From NCBI GenBank assembly GCA_965226855.1, contig CBDDEE010000027.1:1-64000 (forward strand): a DNA stretch of 64,000 nucleotides. The letters are read 5' to 3'. The notes below the pieces were generated by a model. The model had not been told where the DNA came from and ran no database searches. It worked only from the letters and a program-made list of their open reading frames with translations. A program made the position numbers and the translations under genes. Shown here one piece after another: positions 44,047-52,699 of this stretch (its first letter is position 1; each line of letters opens with the position of its first letter). This DNA is from JAUXJB01 sp965226855. GTDB taxonomy: Bacteria; Myxococcota_A; UBA9160; SZUA-336.

Positions 44047-46548
44047 ATGGCGAAGATCAGGGCCTACAAGCTTGCTGAGGAGTTCGGCCTCGAGCGCGAG
44101 GAGTTCCTGCAGAAGGCTGCGGAGCTCGGGATCGAGCTCCGCACGGCGATGGTCTCCCTCGAGGACGAGCAGATCGACGTCCTGCGCGAGAAGTTCGGCA
44201 CCAAACCCAAGGTCGAGACCGAAGAGAAGCGGGTCGGAACTGGAATCATTCGGCGTCGCCGCAAGAAGGCGGTGCCTCCGGCCGAGCCGGCTCCGCCCGA
44301 GCTGGAAGCGCCCGGGCTCCCGAGCCCGGAGGCGCCAGCGCCCGAAGAGGCACCGCCCGACACCGTGATTCCCCCGCACATGGATCGCCCCGCCGTGGTG
44401 GTGGAGGACCCGCTTGCCGCGGTGACTGCGGACGCCGCTACGCCCGAGCCGATCGTGGCGGAGGACCCGAGCCCCGATCCTGACCTCCCGATTCCGCCGG
44501 TGGTCGTCCCTGCCCCGAGCGAGTCCACGGAGCCTCCGATCCAGACCGAAGGGAGACGGGCCCCATCCCAGCCGGACACGGGTCGCAAGCTGCAGCGACG
44601 CAAGGTTCTCGAGGGGCAGACCCTCAGGGAGCAGGACAGTATTGCGCGGCAGGCTCGTGGCAACGTCCAGGCGCATCTGGAGCGGCGCCGCATGATCGTC
44701 GACCAGCAGTCGCGCATTCAGTCGGGGCGGCGCTCCCGGACCAAAGCGCGACCCAAGCTGACGCTGTCGACCGCTCCGCCGAAGAGCAAGGTGGTGCGCA
44801 TCAGCAACTCCCTCAGCTTTCAGGAGTTCTCGAGTCAAACGGGCCTCAAAGTGCGCGAGGTGCTGCGTAAGGCGGCCGCTCTCCATCCAGAGATCGAGCG
44901 AGGTGACCTGATCGATCTGGAGACCGCGACCCTGCTGGCGGAGGAGCTGGGCTATGAGGTCCAGCATGTCGAGACCGAACTCGAGAAGGTCGTTGCCGCC
45001 GCGAGCGCGCCCTCTTCTCTTGAGGGCTCGCAGGAGCCGCGGCCCCCCGTCGTGACGGTGATGGGGCACGTCGACCACGGCAAGACGTCGCTGCTCGACT
45101 CGATCCGGCGGACGAACGTGGTGGATGGGGAGGCCGGCGGGATCACCCAGCACATCGGCGCCTACCAGGTGGAGGCCGGCGGACATCAAATCACCTTCAT
45201 CGACACCCCAGGCCACGCTGCGTTCACCCAGATGCGCGCTCGGGGCGCGAGGGTAACCGACGTGGTCATCCTGGTGGTGGCCGCCGACGATGGCGTCATG
45301 CCACAGACGGTCGAAGCGATCAACCACGCGAGAGCCGCCGGCGTACCGATCATCGTAGCCATCAACAAGATCGACAAGCCAGAGGCGAACGCTCAGCGCG
45401 TCAAGCAGGCGCTCCTCGAGCACGAGCTCGTCGCGGAGGAGTTTGGTGGCGACACGATCTGCATCGAAGTCTCCGCCACCAAGGGCGACGGCATCGACAA
45501 GCTGCTAGAGATGGTCACCCTGCAGGCAGAGGTGCTGGAGCTCAACGCCCCGCGCAAGGGTCGGGCCCGCGCGATCGTGATCGAGGCGCAGCTCGACAGA
45601 GGACGCGGGCCCGTCGCGACCGTACTGGTGCAAGAGGGCACGTTGCGTCGCGGCGACGCCGTCGCGATCGGCAGCGTCTCCGGTCGTATCCGCGGCCTGG
45701 AGGACGATCAGGACCGGCCCATTAAGGAGGCGCTTCCGGCGACACCGGTCCGGCTCATCGGGCTCTCGTCCGTACCGGAGGCGGGAGACGAGCTCGTCGT
45801 CGTGAAGAACGAGCGCGAGGCCAAGCGGATCACGGATCACCGTCGCAACGAGGAGAAGCGTGCCAGCATGGGCGCCACCGAGGCTGTGTCGCTCTTGGCA
45901 GAAGACGTCTTCGCCCAGCTCGAGGACTCTGGCTTGAAGGAGCTCCTGGTCGTCGTCAAGGCCGACGTGCGCGGCACGATGGAGGCGATCTGCGAGGCGA
46001 TGGAGAACCTGTCGACGGATCGGGTCAAACTGCGGGTTCTCCACAGCGGCATCGGGGGTATCACCGAGAGCGACGTAATGCTGGCATCTGCGTCACGGGC
46101 GGTGATCATCGGCTTCCACGTGCGGGCTGAGCCGGCGGCACGTAAGCTTGCGGAGACGGAAAGAACGGAGATCCGCATCTCCGACATCGTCTACGAGCTG
46201 CTGGACGATGTGACCAAGCTCATGCAGGGCCTGCTCCCTCCGAAGGAGGTCGAGCGCATAAGCGGTCGCGCGGAGGTGCGTCAGCTCTTCGTGGTCCCGC
46301 GCGTCGGCACCATCGCCGGCTGTGCGATAATCGATGGCATGATACGCCGCGGCATCTCCGCACGCGTCCTGCGCGACGAGGTGCCGGTCTACTCCGGGCC
46401 GCTCGCCTCCCTCAAGCACTTCAAGGACGACGTACGCGAGGTCAGGGCGCCGCTGGAGTGCGGGCTCAGGCTCGAGAACTTCAACGACGTCAAGGTCGGC
46501 GATGTGATCGAATCCTTCGAGATCGAGGAGATTGCCGATACGCTGTAA
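44047..46548 (+). CDS. infB: Translation initiation factor IF-2
   Basis: An 833-residue GTPase bringing initiator tRNA to the ribosome. The N-terminus (MAKIRAYKLAEEFGLEREEF) is an IF2-N module; a proline/acid-rich linker follows, then a second IF2-N-like module (about residues 250-305). The GTPase motifs are VMGHVDHGKTSLLDSIR, DTPGHAAFTQMRARGA and INKIDKPEAN, and domains 2-4 run to the C-terminus (VKVGDVIESFEIEEIADTL). ATG at 44047 is preceded by GAGGGG; a GTG two codons earlier is possible. Confidence 0.96.
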   Translation: MAKIRAYKLAEEFGLEREEFLQKAAELGIELRTAMVSLEDEQIDVLREKFGTKPKVETEEKRVGTGIIRRRRKKAVPPAEPAPPELEAPGLPSPEAPAPEEAPPDTVIPPHMDRPAVVVEDPLAAVTADAATPEPIVAEDPSPDPDLPIPPVVVPAPSESTEPPIQTEGRRAPSQPDTGRKLQRRKVLEGQTLREQDSIARQARGNVQAHLERRRMIVDQQSRIQSGRRSRTKARPKLTLSTAPPKSKVVRISNSLSFQEFSSQTGLKVREVLRKAAALHPEIERGDLIDLETATLLAEELGYEVQHVETELEKVVAAASAPSSLEGSQEPRPPVVTVMGHVDHGKTSLLDSIRRTNVVDGEAGGITQHIGAYQVEAGGHQITFIDTPGHAAFTQMRARGARVTDVVILVVAADDGVMPQTVEAINHARAAGVPIIVAINKIDKPEANAQRVKQALLEHELVAEEFGGDTICIEVSATKGDGIDKLLEMVTLQAEVLELNAPRKGRARAIVIEAQLDRGRGPVATVLVQEGTLRRGDAVAIGSVSGRIRGLEDDQDRPIKEALPATPVRLIGLSSVPEAGDELVVVKNEREAKRITDHRRNEEKRASMGATEAVSLLAEDVFAQLEDSGLKELLVVVKADVRGTMEAICEAMENLSTDRVKLRVLHSGIGGITESDVMLASASRAVIIGFHVRAEPAARKLAETERTEIRISDIVYELLDDVTKLMQGLLPPKEVERISGRAEVRQLFVVPRVGTIAGCAIIDGMIRRGISARVLRDEVPVYSGPLASLKHFKDDVREVRAPLECGLRLENFNDVKVGDVIESFEIEEIADTL

Positions 46549-46581
46549 GGCGTGCTTCGTGCCAGTGCTCCGGAGGTTCTC

Positions 46582-46929
46582 ATGCGGATCGCGGCTGCTC
46601 TGATCGAGCTGGCGCTACCTGAAGCCAGGACGATCAAAGCCAAACGTCGGGTGTCGAACGCCGTCAAGAGTCGGCTGCGCCAGCGCTTCAACGTGTCTAC
46701 CGCCGAGGTCGCGGACCACGACGACCGCCACTCGATATGTGTCGGGTGCGTCATGGTGGGCGTGGATCCGCGGCACCTACGCAAACAGATGGAGAAGGCG
46801 ATTCGCTACGTGGAGAGCCTCGGCCTCGCAGAGGTGGTGGCGGATGACGTCACCGTGGTGCGCTTGGACGAGCTCGAGGAGCTGGAGCTGCCGGAAGAGC
46901 TGACTCCGGAGGAGTGGGGCGCGGAGTGA
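46582..46929 (+). CDS. DUF503 family protein (YlxP-like)
   Basis: A 115-residue protein of the DUF503/YlxP family, often found between infB and rbfA as here. It shows LPEARTIKAKRRVSNAVKSR, LRQRFNVSTAEVADHDD and the VGCVMVGVDPRHLRKQMEK stretch. The ATG at 46582 follows GGAGGTTCTC. Members have been linked to ribosome biogenesis and RbfA-like roles, but function is not firmly known. Its stop overlaps the rbfA start. Confidence 0.88.
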   Translation: MRIAAALIELALPEARTIKAKRRVSNAVKSRLRQRFNVSTAEVADHDDRHSICVGCVMVGVDPRHLRKQMEKAIRYVESLGLAEVVADDVTVVRLDELEELELPEELTPEEWGAE

Positions 46930-47279
46930 GGCACCGGCGCGGACGCGTGGCCCACGACCTGCGCGCGCGGGTGACGGAGATCCTCCGCAAACGCGTCTCG
47001 GATCCACGCCTCGAAGGGGTGACGCTCTCCGGCGTCGAGCCGACACCCGACTTCTCCCTGGCCCGGGTCTTCTTCTGGACGAGCGGAGATCCAGAGGAGG
47101 CTCTGCGGGCTTTCGAGACGGCCGGACCCTTCATCCGACGTTGCCTCGGCGAGAACCTCAGGCTACGACGTGTGCCGCAGCTCGAGTTCCGACTGGACGA
47201 GTCGCTCGAGCAGGCCGAACGGGTGGAAGAGATCTTGCGCGAGGTCGAGGAGGAGCGCGCGGTGGGGAAGCAAGAGTGA
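46926..47279 (+). CDS. rbfA: Ribosome-binding factor A
   Basis: A 117-residue KH-fold protein assisting 30S maturation at 16S helix 1. LRARVTEILRKRVSDPRLEGVT with SGVEPTPDFSLARVFFWTSG and RVPQLEFRLDESLEQAERVEEIL match RbfA closely. GTG start overlaps the preceding stop; GTG again links to truB. Confidence 0.92.
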   Translation: MRHRRGRVAHDLRARVTEILRKRVSDPRLEGVTLSGVEPTPDFSLARVFFWTSGDPEEALRAFETAGPFIRRCLGENLRLRRVPQLEFRLDESLEQAERVEEILREVEEERAVGKQE

Positions 47280-48211
47280 TCAACGGGTTCCTCGTGATCG
47301 GCAAGGTCGCAGGGCTGACCTCGCACGACGTGGTGCAGTGTGTGCGCAAGTGGGCAAAGCAGCGCAGGGTCGGACACCTTGGCACGCTGGACCCGATGGC
47401 GACCGGGGTGCTACCCATCGCGCTCGGCGAGGCGACGAAGCTCTCGCGCCTGCTGACACACGGCGAGAAGAGCTACTCGGCCCAGATCCGCCTTGGCGTG
47501 GAGACGACGACCTACGATCGCGAGGGCGAGGTGACGAGCGAGACAACCGGACCCTGGCCTGATCGCGAGGTAGTCGAAAAAGCTCTCGCTCGCTTTCGCG
47601 GCGAGATCGATCAGACGCCGCCTCCCTACTCGGCGATCAAACAGGGGGGGGAGCCCTCCTACCGCCGCGCCCGCAGAGGAGAGCATGTGCTTCTCGCGGC
47701 GCGGCGCGTCCGGCTGCAGCGCGTGGAGCTGGTGGACTACGAGCCGCCGCTCATCTCGGTAGAGGTCGACTGCAGCGCGGGGACCTACCTGCGCTCCGTT
47801 GCCCACGACCTCGGGGCGGCGCTGGGCACAAGAGCGCACTTGTGGCAGCTCGTGCGCACCAGAAGCGGGCCGTTCCACCTGCACCAGGCACTCGGGCTCG
47901 ACGAGCTGGACGCGCGTGGAGCCGGGCGCGTGATCCCGATGGCGGCCGCCACGGGTCTCCCCACCTACGAGGTCGACGCGCGAACGTGTCGCCGCGTAGG
48001 AAACGGGGTCCAGCTCGGCCGGCACGAGCTCAGGGGTGCCCCACCCGAGGGTATCCTACAGCTGGTTCGAAAGGGGCGCCTGGTGGCGCTCGTGGAGGCG
48101 CGCCGCGGCATCCCCGAGCTTCGCACCCTCCGGGTGTTCCTGGAGGGCACGAAACCCGCACCTCGTGTGGCGGGCCTGAGTGCCGAAATCCCCGAAGAGA
48201 CAAAGAGTTAG
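47276..48211 (+). CDS. truB: tRNA pseudouridine-55 synthase
   Basis: A 311-residue enzyme making pseudouridine 55 in the T-arm of tRNA. It starts VINGFLVIGKVAGLTSHDVV, has the catalytic aspartate in RRVGHLGTLDPMATGVLPIALG, QTPPPYSAIKQGGEPSYRRARRGE-type motif (here divided around 47620-47690), and YLRSVAHDLGAALG. The C-terminal PUA-like part is present. The GTG start at 47276 overlaps the rbfA stop. Confidence 0.93.
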   Translation: MINGFLVIGKVAGLTSHDVVQCVRKWAKQRRVGHLGTLDPMATGVLPIALGEATKLSRLLTHGEKSYSAQIRLGVETTTYDREGEVTSETTGPWPDREVVEKALARFRGEIDQTPPPYSAIKQGGEPSYRRARRGEHVLLAARRVRLQRVELVDYEPPLISVEVDCSAGTYLRSVAHDLGAALGTRAHLWQLVRTRSGPFHLHQALGLDELDARGAGRVIPMAAATGLPTYEVDARTCRRVGNGVQLGRHELRGAPPEGILQLVRKGRLVALVEARRGIPELRTLRVFLEGTKPAPRVAGLSAEIPEETKS

Positions 48212-48225
48212 CCCTGCTGAGTGGA

Positions 48226-48254
48226 TTGCGGGCCAAAGGGGGCTCTGCTATACA
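48226..48254 (+). promoter_or_regulatory. Predicted sigma70-type promoter of rpsO-pnp
   Basis: TTGCGG at 48226-48231 and TATACA at 48249-48254 are 17 bases apart, 25 bases before the rpsO start. Lies just after the truB stop. Confidence 0.45.
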
Positions 48255-48278
48255 CAGCGCGATTTCAAAGGGGAGAGT

Positions 48279-48545
48279 TTGCTCGACGCCGCACGCAAGC
48301 AAGAGATCGTAAAGAGCTACCAGCGCAGCGACGGGGACACGGGCTCGAGCGAGGTTCAGGTGGCGCTTCTCACGGGGCGCATCAAGTACCTGACGGAGCA
48401 CTTGAAAGTGCACCAGAAGGATCACCACTCGCGCAGAGGACTCTTGCTCCTCGTCAGCCAGCGGCGCGCGCTGCTCGATTATCTCAAGCGCACCGATGAG
48501 CCCCGCTACCGTGAGGTCATCGAGAGGCTCGAGATCCGAAGGTAG
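48279..48545 (+). CDS. rpsO: Ribosomal protein S15
   Basis: An 88-residue protein, the normal S15 size. DGDTGSSEVQVALLTGRIKYL, HQKDHHSRRGLLLLVSQRRA and LLDYLKRTDEPRYREVIERL are almost textbook S15. The start is TTG at 48279 with AAAGGGGAGAG directly before it; longer in-frame starts lack similarity and cross the predicted promoter. It is followed by a terminator hairpin and then pnp. Confidence 0.95.
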   Translation: MLDAARKQEIVKSYQRSDGDTGSSEVQVALLTGRIKYLTEHLKVHQKDHHSRRGLLLLVSQRRALLDYLKRTDEPRYREVIERLEIRR

Positions 48546-48556
48546 GTTTATGGGGC

Positions 48557-48584
48557 AAAGGCCGGCCAGGTGTGTCGGCCTTTT
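48557..48584 (+). terminator. Terminator hairpin after rpsO
   Basis: AAAGGCCG (48557-48564) pairs with CGGCCTTT (48576-48583), followed by TTTT in total. Located 12 bases after the rpsO stop. It may only partly stop transcription, as pnp has no clear promoter of its own. Confidence 0.7.
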
Positions 48585-48596
48585 GAATGATGGATG

Positions 48597-48681
48597 CGAG
48601 ATGTGGGATGAGCGACGTGCACAGCTCGACTGCGCATATCGCTCATTCCGCATCATCTAGTTAGCCCCCACCCACATCTCG
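48597..48681 (+). promoter_or_regulatory. pnp leader with two mutually exclusive helices
   Basis: Helix A pairs 48600-48615 (GATGTGGGATGAGCGA) with 48639-48654 (TCGCTCATTCCGCATC), 14 of 16 positions complementary. Helix B pairs 48597-48607 (CGAGATGTGGG) with 48671-48681 (CCCACATCTCG), perfectly. They share bases 48600-48607, so only one can form. The site is 65 bases before the pnp ATG. In E. coli a hairpin in this same rpsO-pnp interval is an RNase III target for pnp autocontrol; a similar role here is inference. Confidence 0.5.
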
Positions 48682-48745
48682 TACCTGAGCGTGAAAGCAG
48701 GCCGCGGTCGACCCAAGGGCGTCGGCTGGCGGCCGAGGAGCGAAG

Positions 48746-50911
48746 ATGGACAAGGTTGAGTGCTGTGTGGATGGGAAGGTCATCGAGATCGAGACCGGTC
48801 GGATTGCGAAGCAATCGAACGGCGCAGCGATTGTGTCGTGTGGACAGGCGGCCGTGCTCGTCACCGCGAACCGTGCAAAGCCGCGAATGGGTATCGACTT
48901 CTTCCCGCTGACGGTCGACTACCTCGAGCGTATCTATGCCTCGGGCAAGATTCCGGGAGGCTTCTTCAAACGAGAACGTGGCCTGACCGAGAAGGAGGTT
49001 CTCACCTCCCGCTTCATTGATCGGTCTCTGCGCCCCCTTTTTCCGGACGGGTATCGAGACGAGACGCAGGTGACCGCGACCGTGTTGTCGGCCGAGCCCG
49101 GCTACGACACGGATATGCTGGCCTTCGTCGGCGCGTCGGCAGCTGTTGTGCTCTCAGACATCCCCTTTCCCGAGCCGATCGCCGCGGTGCGGGTGTCGCG
49201 CGTCGATGGCCAGCTCGTCGCCAACGGGTCCTTTGACGATAACGACGCAACCGATCTCAACGTGATCATTGCGGGCACCCGGGACTCCATCGTGATGGTC
49301 GAAGGTGGCGCGAGAGAGGTCTCCGAGGCCGACATGCTGCAGGCGCTCCGCTTCGGGCACGAGCAGCTGCAGCCGCTCCTCGACGCACAGGCCGAGCTCG
49401 TGCGTCGCGCGGGCAAGACGAAGCGCCGGCTTTCTCCCAAGAAACTCGATCCGGAGCTGGTCTCGCAGATCGACGCGCTTGCACGCGAGCGCATCAAGGC
49501 CGCGAGCCGCACTCTCGAGAAGCACGCGCGCTATCGCGCGCTGAACGAGATCGACAGCGAGGTGCTGCCCAGGTTCCTTTCGGAGTACAAGAGCCGGCCC
49601 CGAAGCCTCAGCACGCTGGCCGAGGTCGAGGAGGCTCAGCAGGGAGCGAAAGAGCTCGAGGCCGATGTCAAGGCGATCCTCCACGATCTCCGGGCGGATG
49701 TGATGCGCGAAGCGATCCTCGCGGGCGAGCCCCGCCTGGACGGCCGGTCTGCGACCGAGATCCGGCCCATCCAATGTCAGGTCCAGGCCTTTCCGCGACT
49801 GCACGGCTCAGCGCTCTTCACGCGTGGAGAGACGCAGGCCGTCGTCACGGTCACGCTCGGTGGCAAGCGCGACGAGCAGATGATCGAAGGCTTGCGGGAC
49901 ACCTTCTTCAGGAACTTCTATCTGCACTACAACTTCCCGGCCTACAGCGTGGGCGAGGTTCGCCCGCTACGCGCGCCGAACCGACGCGAGCAGGGCCACG
50001 GGGCGCTGGCGGAGCGCGCACTCCGGGCAGTGCTGCCCGACATGGAGGAGTCTCCCTTCACGATCCGGATCGTCTCCGAGATCATGGAGAGCAACGGCTC
50101 GTCGTCCATGGCGTCGGTGTGCGGGGGTGCTCTGGCGCTGATGGACGCGGGCATTCAGATCACCACACCGGTCGCGGGCATTGCGATGGGGCTGATCACC
50201 GACGGCAAGCGAAACGCCGTGCTCTCCGACATCCTCGGCGATGAAGACCACCTCGGTGACATGGATTTCAAGGTGGCGGGCTCGCGCGACGGCATCACGG
50301 CGATCCAGATGGACATCAAGATCGACGGGCTGGACTGGCAGGTCATGGAGACCGCGCTCGAGCAGGCGTGTGTGGGCCGCTTGCACATTCTGGATTGCAT
50401 GGCCCGCGAGACGGCCGCGATGCTGCCGAACTTCAAGCCGCGCGAGGAGCTCTCGGAGAACGCACCCCGGGTCAGCATAGTCTGGGTCAAGCCGGACAGA
50501 ATTCGCGATGTCATCGGGCCCGGTGGCAAGGTGATCCGCGGCATCCAAGAATCCACCGGAGCCAAGGTGGACATCGAGGACTCGGGCCGCTGCACGATCT
50601 TCGCGCCGGACAGAACCTCGCTCGAGGCCTGCCAGCAGATGGTCGAGGAGATCACGCAGGAGGCAGAGGTGGGAAAGCTCTATTTCGGCAAGGTAAAGCG
50701 CGTGACCGACTTCGGAGCCTTCGTCGAGGTCTTTCCCGGCACGGACGGGCTGCTGCACATCTCCGAGCTGGCCGACCATCGCGTCGAACGGGTCGAGGAC
50801 ATCTGCGTCGAGGGGGACGAGGTCATGGTCAAGTGCCTCGACGTGGATCCGAGCGGGAAGATCCGGCTGTCGCGACGGGCCGCTATCGAGGAGCAGTTGG
50901 CACAATCTTGA
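48746..50911 (+). CDS. pnp: Polyribonucleotide nucleotidyltransferase (PNPase)
   Basis: A 721-residue 3'-to-5' phosphorolytic exoribonuclease. Two RNase PH domains are separated by a helical domain; the second contains NSRREQGHGALAERAL-type motif (NRREQGHGALAER) and IMESNGSSSMASVCGGALALMD. The KH domain (RIRDVIGPGGKVIRGIQEST) and S1 domain (VKRVTDFGAFVEVFPGTDGL) follow at the C-terminus. Full length. The ATG at 48746 follows CGAGGAGCGAAG. Confidence 0.96.
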   Translation: MDKVECCVDGKVIEIETGRIAKQSNGAAIVSCGQAAVLVTANRAKPRMGIDFFPLTVDYLERIYASGKIPGGFFKRERGLTEKEVLTSRFIDRSLRPLFPDGYRDETQVTATVLSAEPGYDTDMLAFVGASAAVVLSDIPFPEPIAAVRVSRVDGQLVANGSFDDNDATDLNVIIAGTRDSIVMVEGGAREVSEADMLQALRFGHEQLQPLLDAQAELVRRAGKTKRRLSPKKLDPELVSQIDALARERIKAASRTLEKHARYRALNEIDSEVLPRFLSEYKSRPRSLSTLAEVEEAQQGAKELEADVKAILHDLRADVMREAILAGEPRLDGRSATEIRPIQCQVQAFPRLHGSALFTRGETQAVVTVTLGGKRDEQMIEGLRDTFFRNFYLHYNFPAYSVGEVRPLRAPNRREQGHGALAERALRAVLPDMEESPFTIRIVSEIMESNGSSSMASVCGGALALMDAGIQITTPVAGIAMGLITDGKRNAVLSDILGDEDHLGDMDFKVAGSRDGITAIQMDIKIDGLDWQVMETALEQACVGRLHILDCMARETAAMLPNFKPREELSENAPRVSIVWVKPDRIRDVIGPGGKVIRGIQESTGAKVDIEDSGRCTIFAPDRTSLEACQQMVEEITQEAEVGKLYFGKVKRVTDFGAFVEVFPGTDGLLHISELADHRVERVEDICVEGDEVMVKCLDVDPSGKIRLSRRAAIEEQLAQS

Positions 50912-50972
50912 GGCGATGAGCGTCGGCGGCGCGGGCAGAAGGCTCCGCGTCGCCTGAACAGGAGGAGCCGTA

Positions 50973-52241
50973 GTGCCTCCCGAGAGAAGCGTCCTCGATT
51001 CCGGCGCCAGCGTGGTGAGCGAGTCGATGCCCGGCGTCGAGAGCGTCTCGCTGGGTCTGTACTTCCCGACCGGATCCAGGCACGAGACCCAGCAGGACAA
51101 CGGCGTGTCCCACTTCATCGAGCACCTGGTGTTCAAGGGGACGCCGCAGCGGACTGCCGACGAGATCAACCGCGAGATCGACCTGCTCGGAGGCGCCTCC
51201 AATGCCTACACGAGCAAGGAGACGATCTGCCTGTACGCCTGCGTGCTGGCCGAGCACCTGAACCGTCTCTTGGCCCTGTTCGGCGATCTCGCCACCGAGG
51301 CCCTCCCGACGGGAGTCGAGGAGGAGGTGGAGCGCGAGCGCAGAGTGATCCTGTCAGAGATCCGGGCCGTCGAGGACTCGCCAGAGGATCTGCTCGGACA
51401 GCTCAGTGATCGCGTCTTCTTCGGCGACCACCCGCTTGCCATGCCGATCGCCGGCTCGGCTCCCGCGGTGAATCGGCTAGGACTCGACGACATCCGGGCC
51501 CACTACAAGCGCCACCTGGTGGCCGGCGGGATGGTCATCGCCGCGGCCGGCAAGATCGACCACGCGGAGCTGGTCGAGCTCGCGAGCCGACATCTCGGGA
51601 GGATCCCGACCGGCGGGACGCGCACCTCTCCGAGCCCGGAGCCGACGCGCCCGACGAGCCGGGTGATGCAGCGCGAGCTCGAGCAGGTGCAGGTCACGCT
51701 CTCCGCGCCTGGTGTCTCCGGGCGGGATCCGCGCTGGGCGGCGGCCGAGCTGCTCTCGGCGATCATCGGGGACGGCTACTCCTCGCGTCTGTTTCGCGAG
51801 GTGCGAGACAGACGGGGGCTGGTCTACTCGATCTACTCCTCGCTCGTGAGCTACACCGATGCTGGCCGCTTCGACGTCAGCTTCAGTGTCGCGCCCGCGA
51901 AGCTCGAGGAGACTCTCGAGGTAGTGAGCCGCGAGCTCGCGAACGTACGCGATGGAGGCATCAGTCAGGCCGAGCTCGACGCGGCCAACGAGCATCTGCG
52001 CGCCAGCCTACTGCTCGGTCACGAGTCCACCGGCGCACGCATGAGCTACCTCGCCGAGCAGCTGCTCCTTGGCGAGGAGAACCTCACTCTGGAGCGCGAT
52101 CTCGAGGAGCTCCAGGGGGTCACGCTCGGGCAGGTCCACGCGCTGGCCTCGGCCATGCTCGGGGCACCCCTGCCCCTGGCCGTCGTCGGTCCCGTCCACT
52201 CCGACCGCCTGCCCGAGGCAGGCTGGCCACTGCCGGCGTGA
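50973..52241 (+). CDS. M16 family zinc protease
   Basis: A 422-residue processing-peptidase-like enzyme (insulinase family). The inverted zinc motif is HFIEHLVFKGT, with the third ligand in the EVERERRVILSEI helix; the family stretch GGASNAYTSKETICLYACVL follows it. The C-terminal M16 domain has RDRRGLVYSIYSSL. Following pnp is a common place for this gene in several phyla. The GTG at 50973 is preceded by ACAGGAGGAG. The stop overlaps dut as GTGA. Confidence 0.9.
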   Translation: MPPERSVLDSGASVVSESMPGVESVSLGLYFPTGSRHETQQDNGVSHFIEHLVFKGTPQRTADEINREIDLLGGASNAYTSKETICLYACVLAEHLNRLLALFGDLATEALPTGVEEEVERERRVILSEIRAVEDSPEDLLGQLSDRVFFGDHPLAMPIAGSAPAVNRLGLDDIRAHYKRHLVAGGMVIAAAGKIDHAELVELASRHLGRIPTGGTRTSPSPEPTRPTSRVMQRELEQVQVTLSAPGVSGRDPRWAAAELLSAIIGDGYSSRLFREVRDRRGLVYSIYSSLVSYTDAGRFDVSFSVAPAKLEETLEVVSRELANVRDGGISQAELDAANEHLRASLLLGHESTGARMSYLAEQLLLGEENLTLERDLEELQGVTLGQVHALASAMLGAPLPLAVVGPVHSDRLPEAGWPLPA

Positions 52242-52699
52242 GACCCGTCGTGCGGATCCGGCGGGTTCGGGGCGAGGCCGACGCGGACCTGCCGTTACCC
52301 GCGCGTGCCACGAAGCACAGTGCGGGGGTCGATCTGCGCGCGGCCATTCACGGCGAGCTCGAGCTGGTCCCCGGCCAGCGCGCGGCCATACCGACGGGGT
52401 TCGCGCTCGCCATACCGCCCGGCTACGAGGGGCAGGTGCGGAGCCGGAGCGGGCTCGCGCTCGAGTCTGGCGTGGTGCTGCCGAACGCTCCCGGCACGAT
52501 CGATGCGGACTACAGGGGCGAGGTTCACGTGATCCTGCACAACACCGGCGACCGGGCCGTGCGCTTCGCGCGGGGCGATCGCATCGCTCAGCTCGTGATC
52601 GCCCCCGTTGCCGAGCCCGTCTTCGAGGAGGTCGAGCAGCCCGAGGCCCTGGGCACGACTCCGCGCGGGGAGGGGCGCTTCGGCCATACAGGGCGCTGA
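52238..52699 (+). CDS. dut: dUTP diphosphatase
   Basis: A 153-residue trimeric dUTPase that keeps uracil out of DNA. Five motifs are visible: SAGVDLRAA, VRSRSGLAL, GTIDADYRGEVHVIL, RGDRIAQLVI and RGEGRFGHTGR. In the last, the usual GGFG(S/H)TG reads GRFGHTG. GTG start overlaps the M16 stop; TGATG overlap to cdsA. Confidence 0.93.
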   Translation: MRPVVRIRRVRGEADADLPLPARATKHSAGVDLRAAIHGELELVPGQRAAIPTGFALAIPPGYEGQVRSRSGLALESGVVLPNAPGTIDADYRGEVHVILHNTGDRAVRFARGDRIAQLVIAPVAEPVFEEVEQPEALGTTPRGEGRFGHTGR

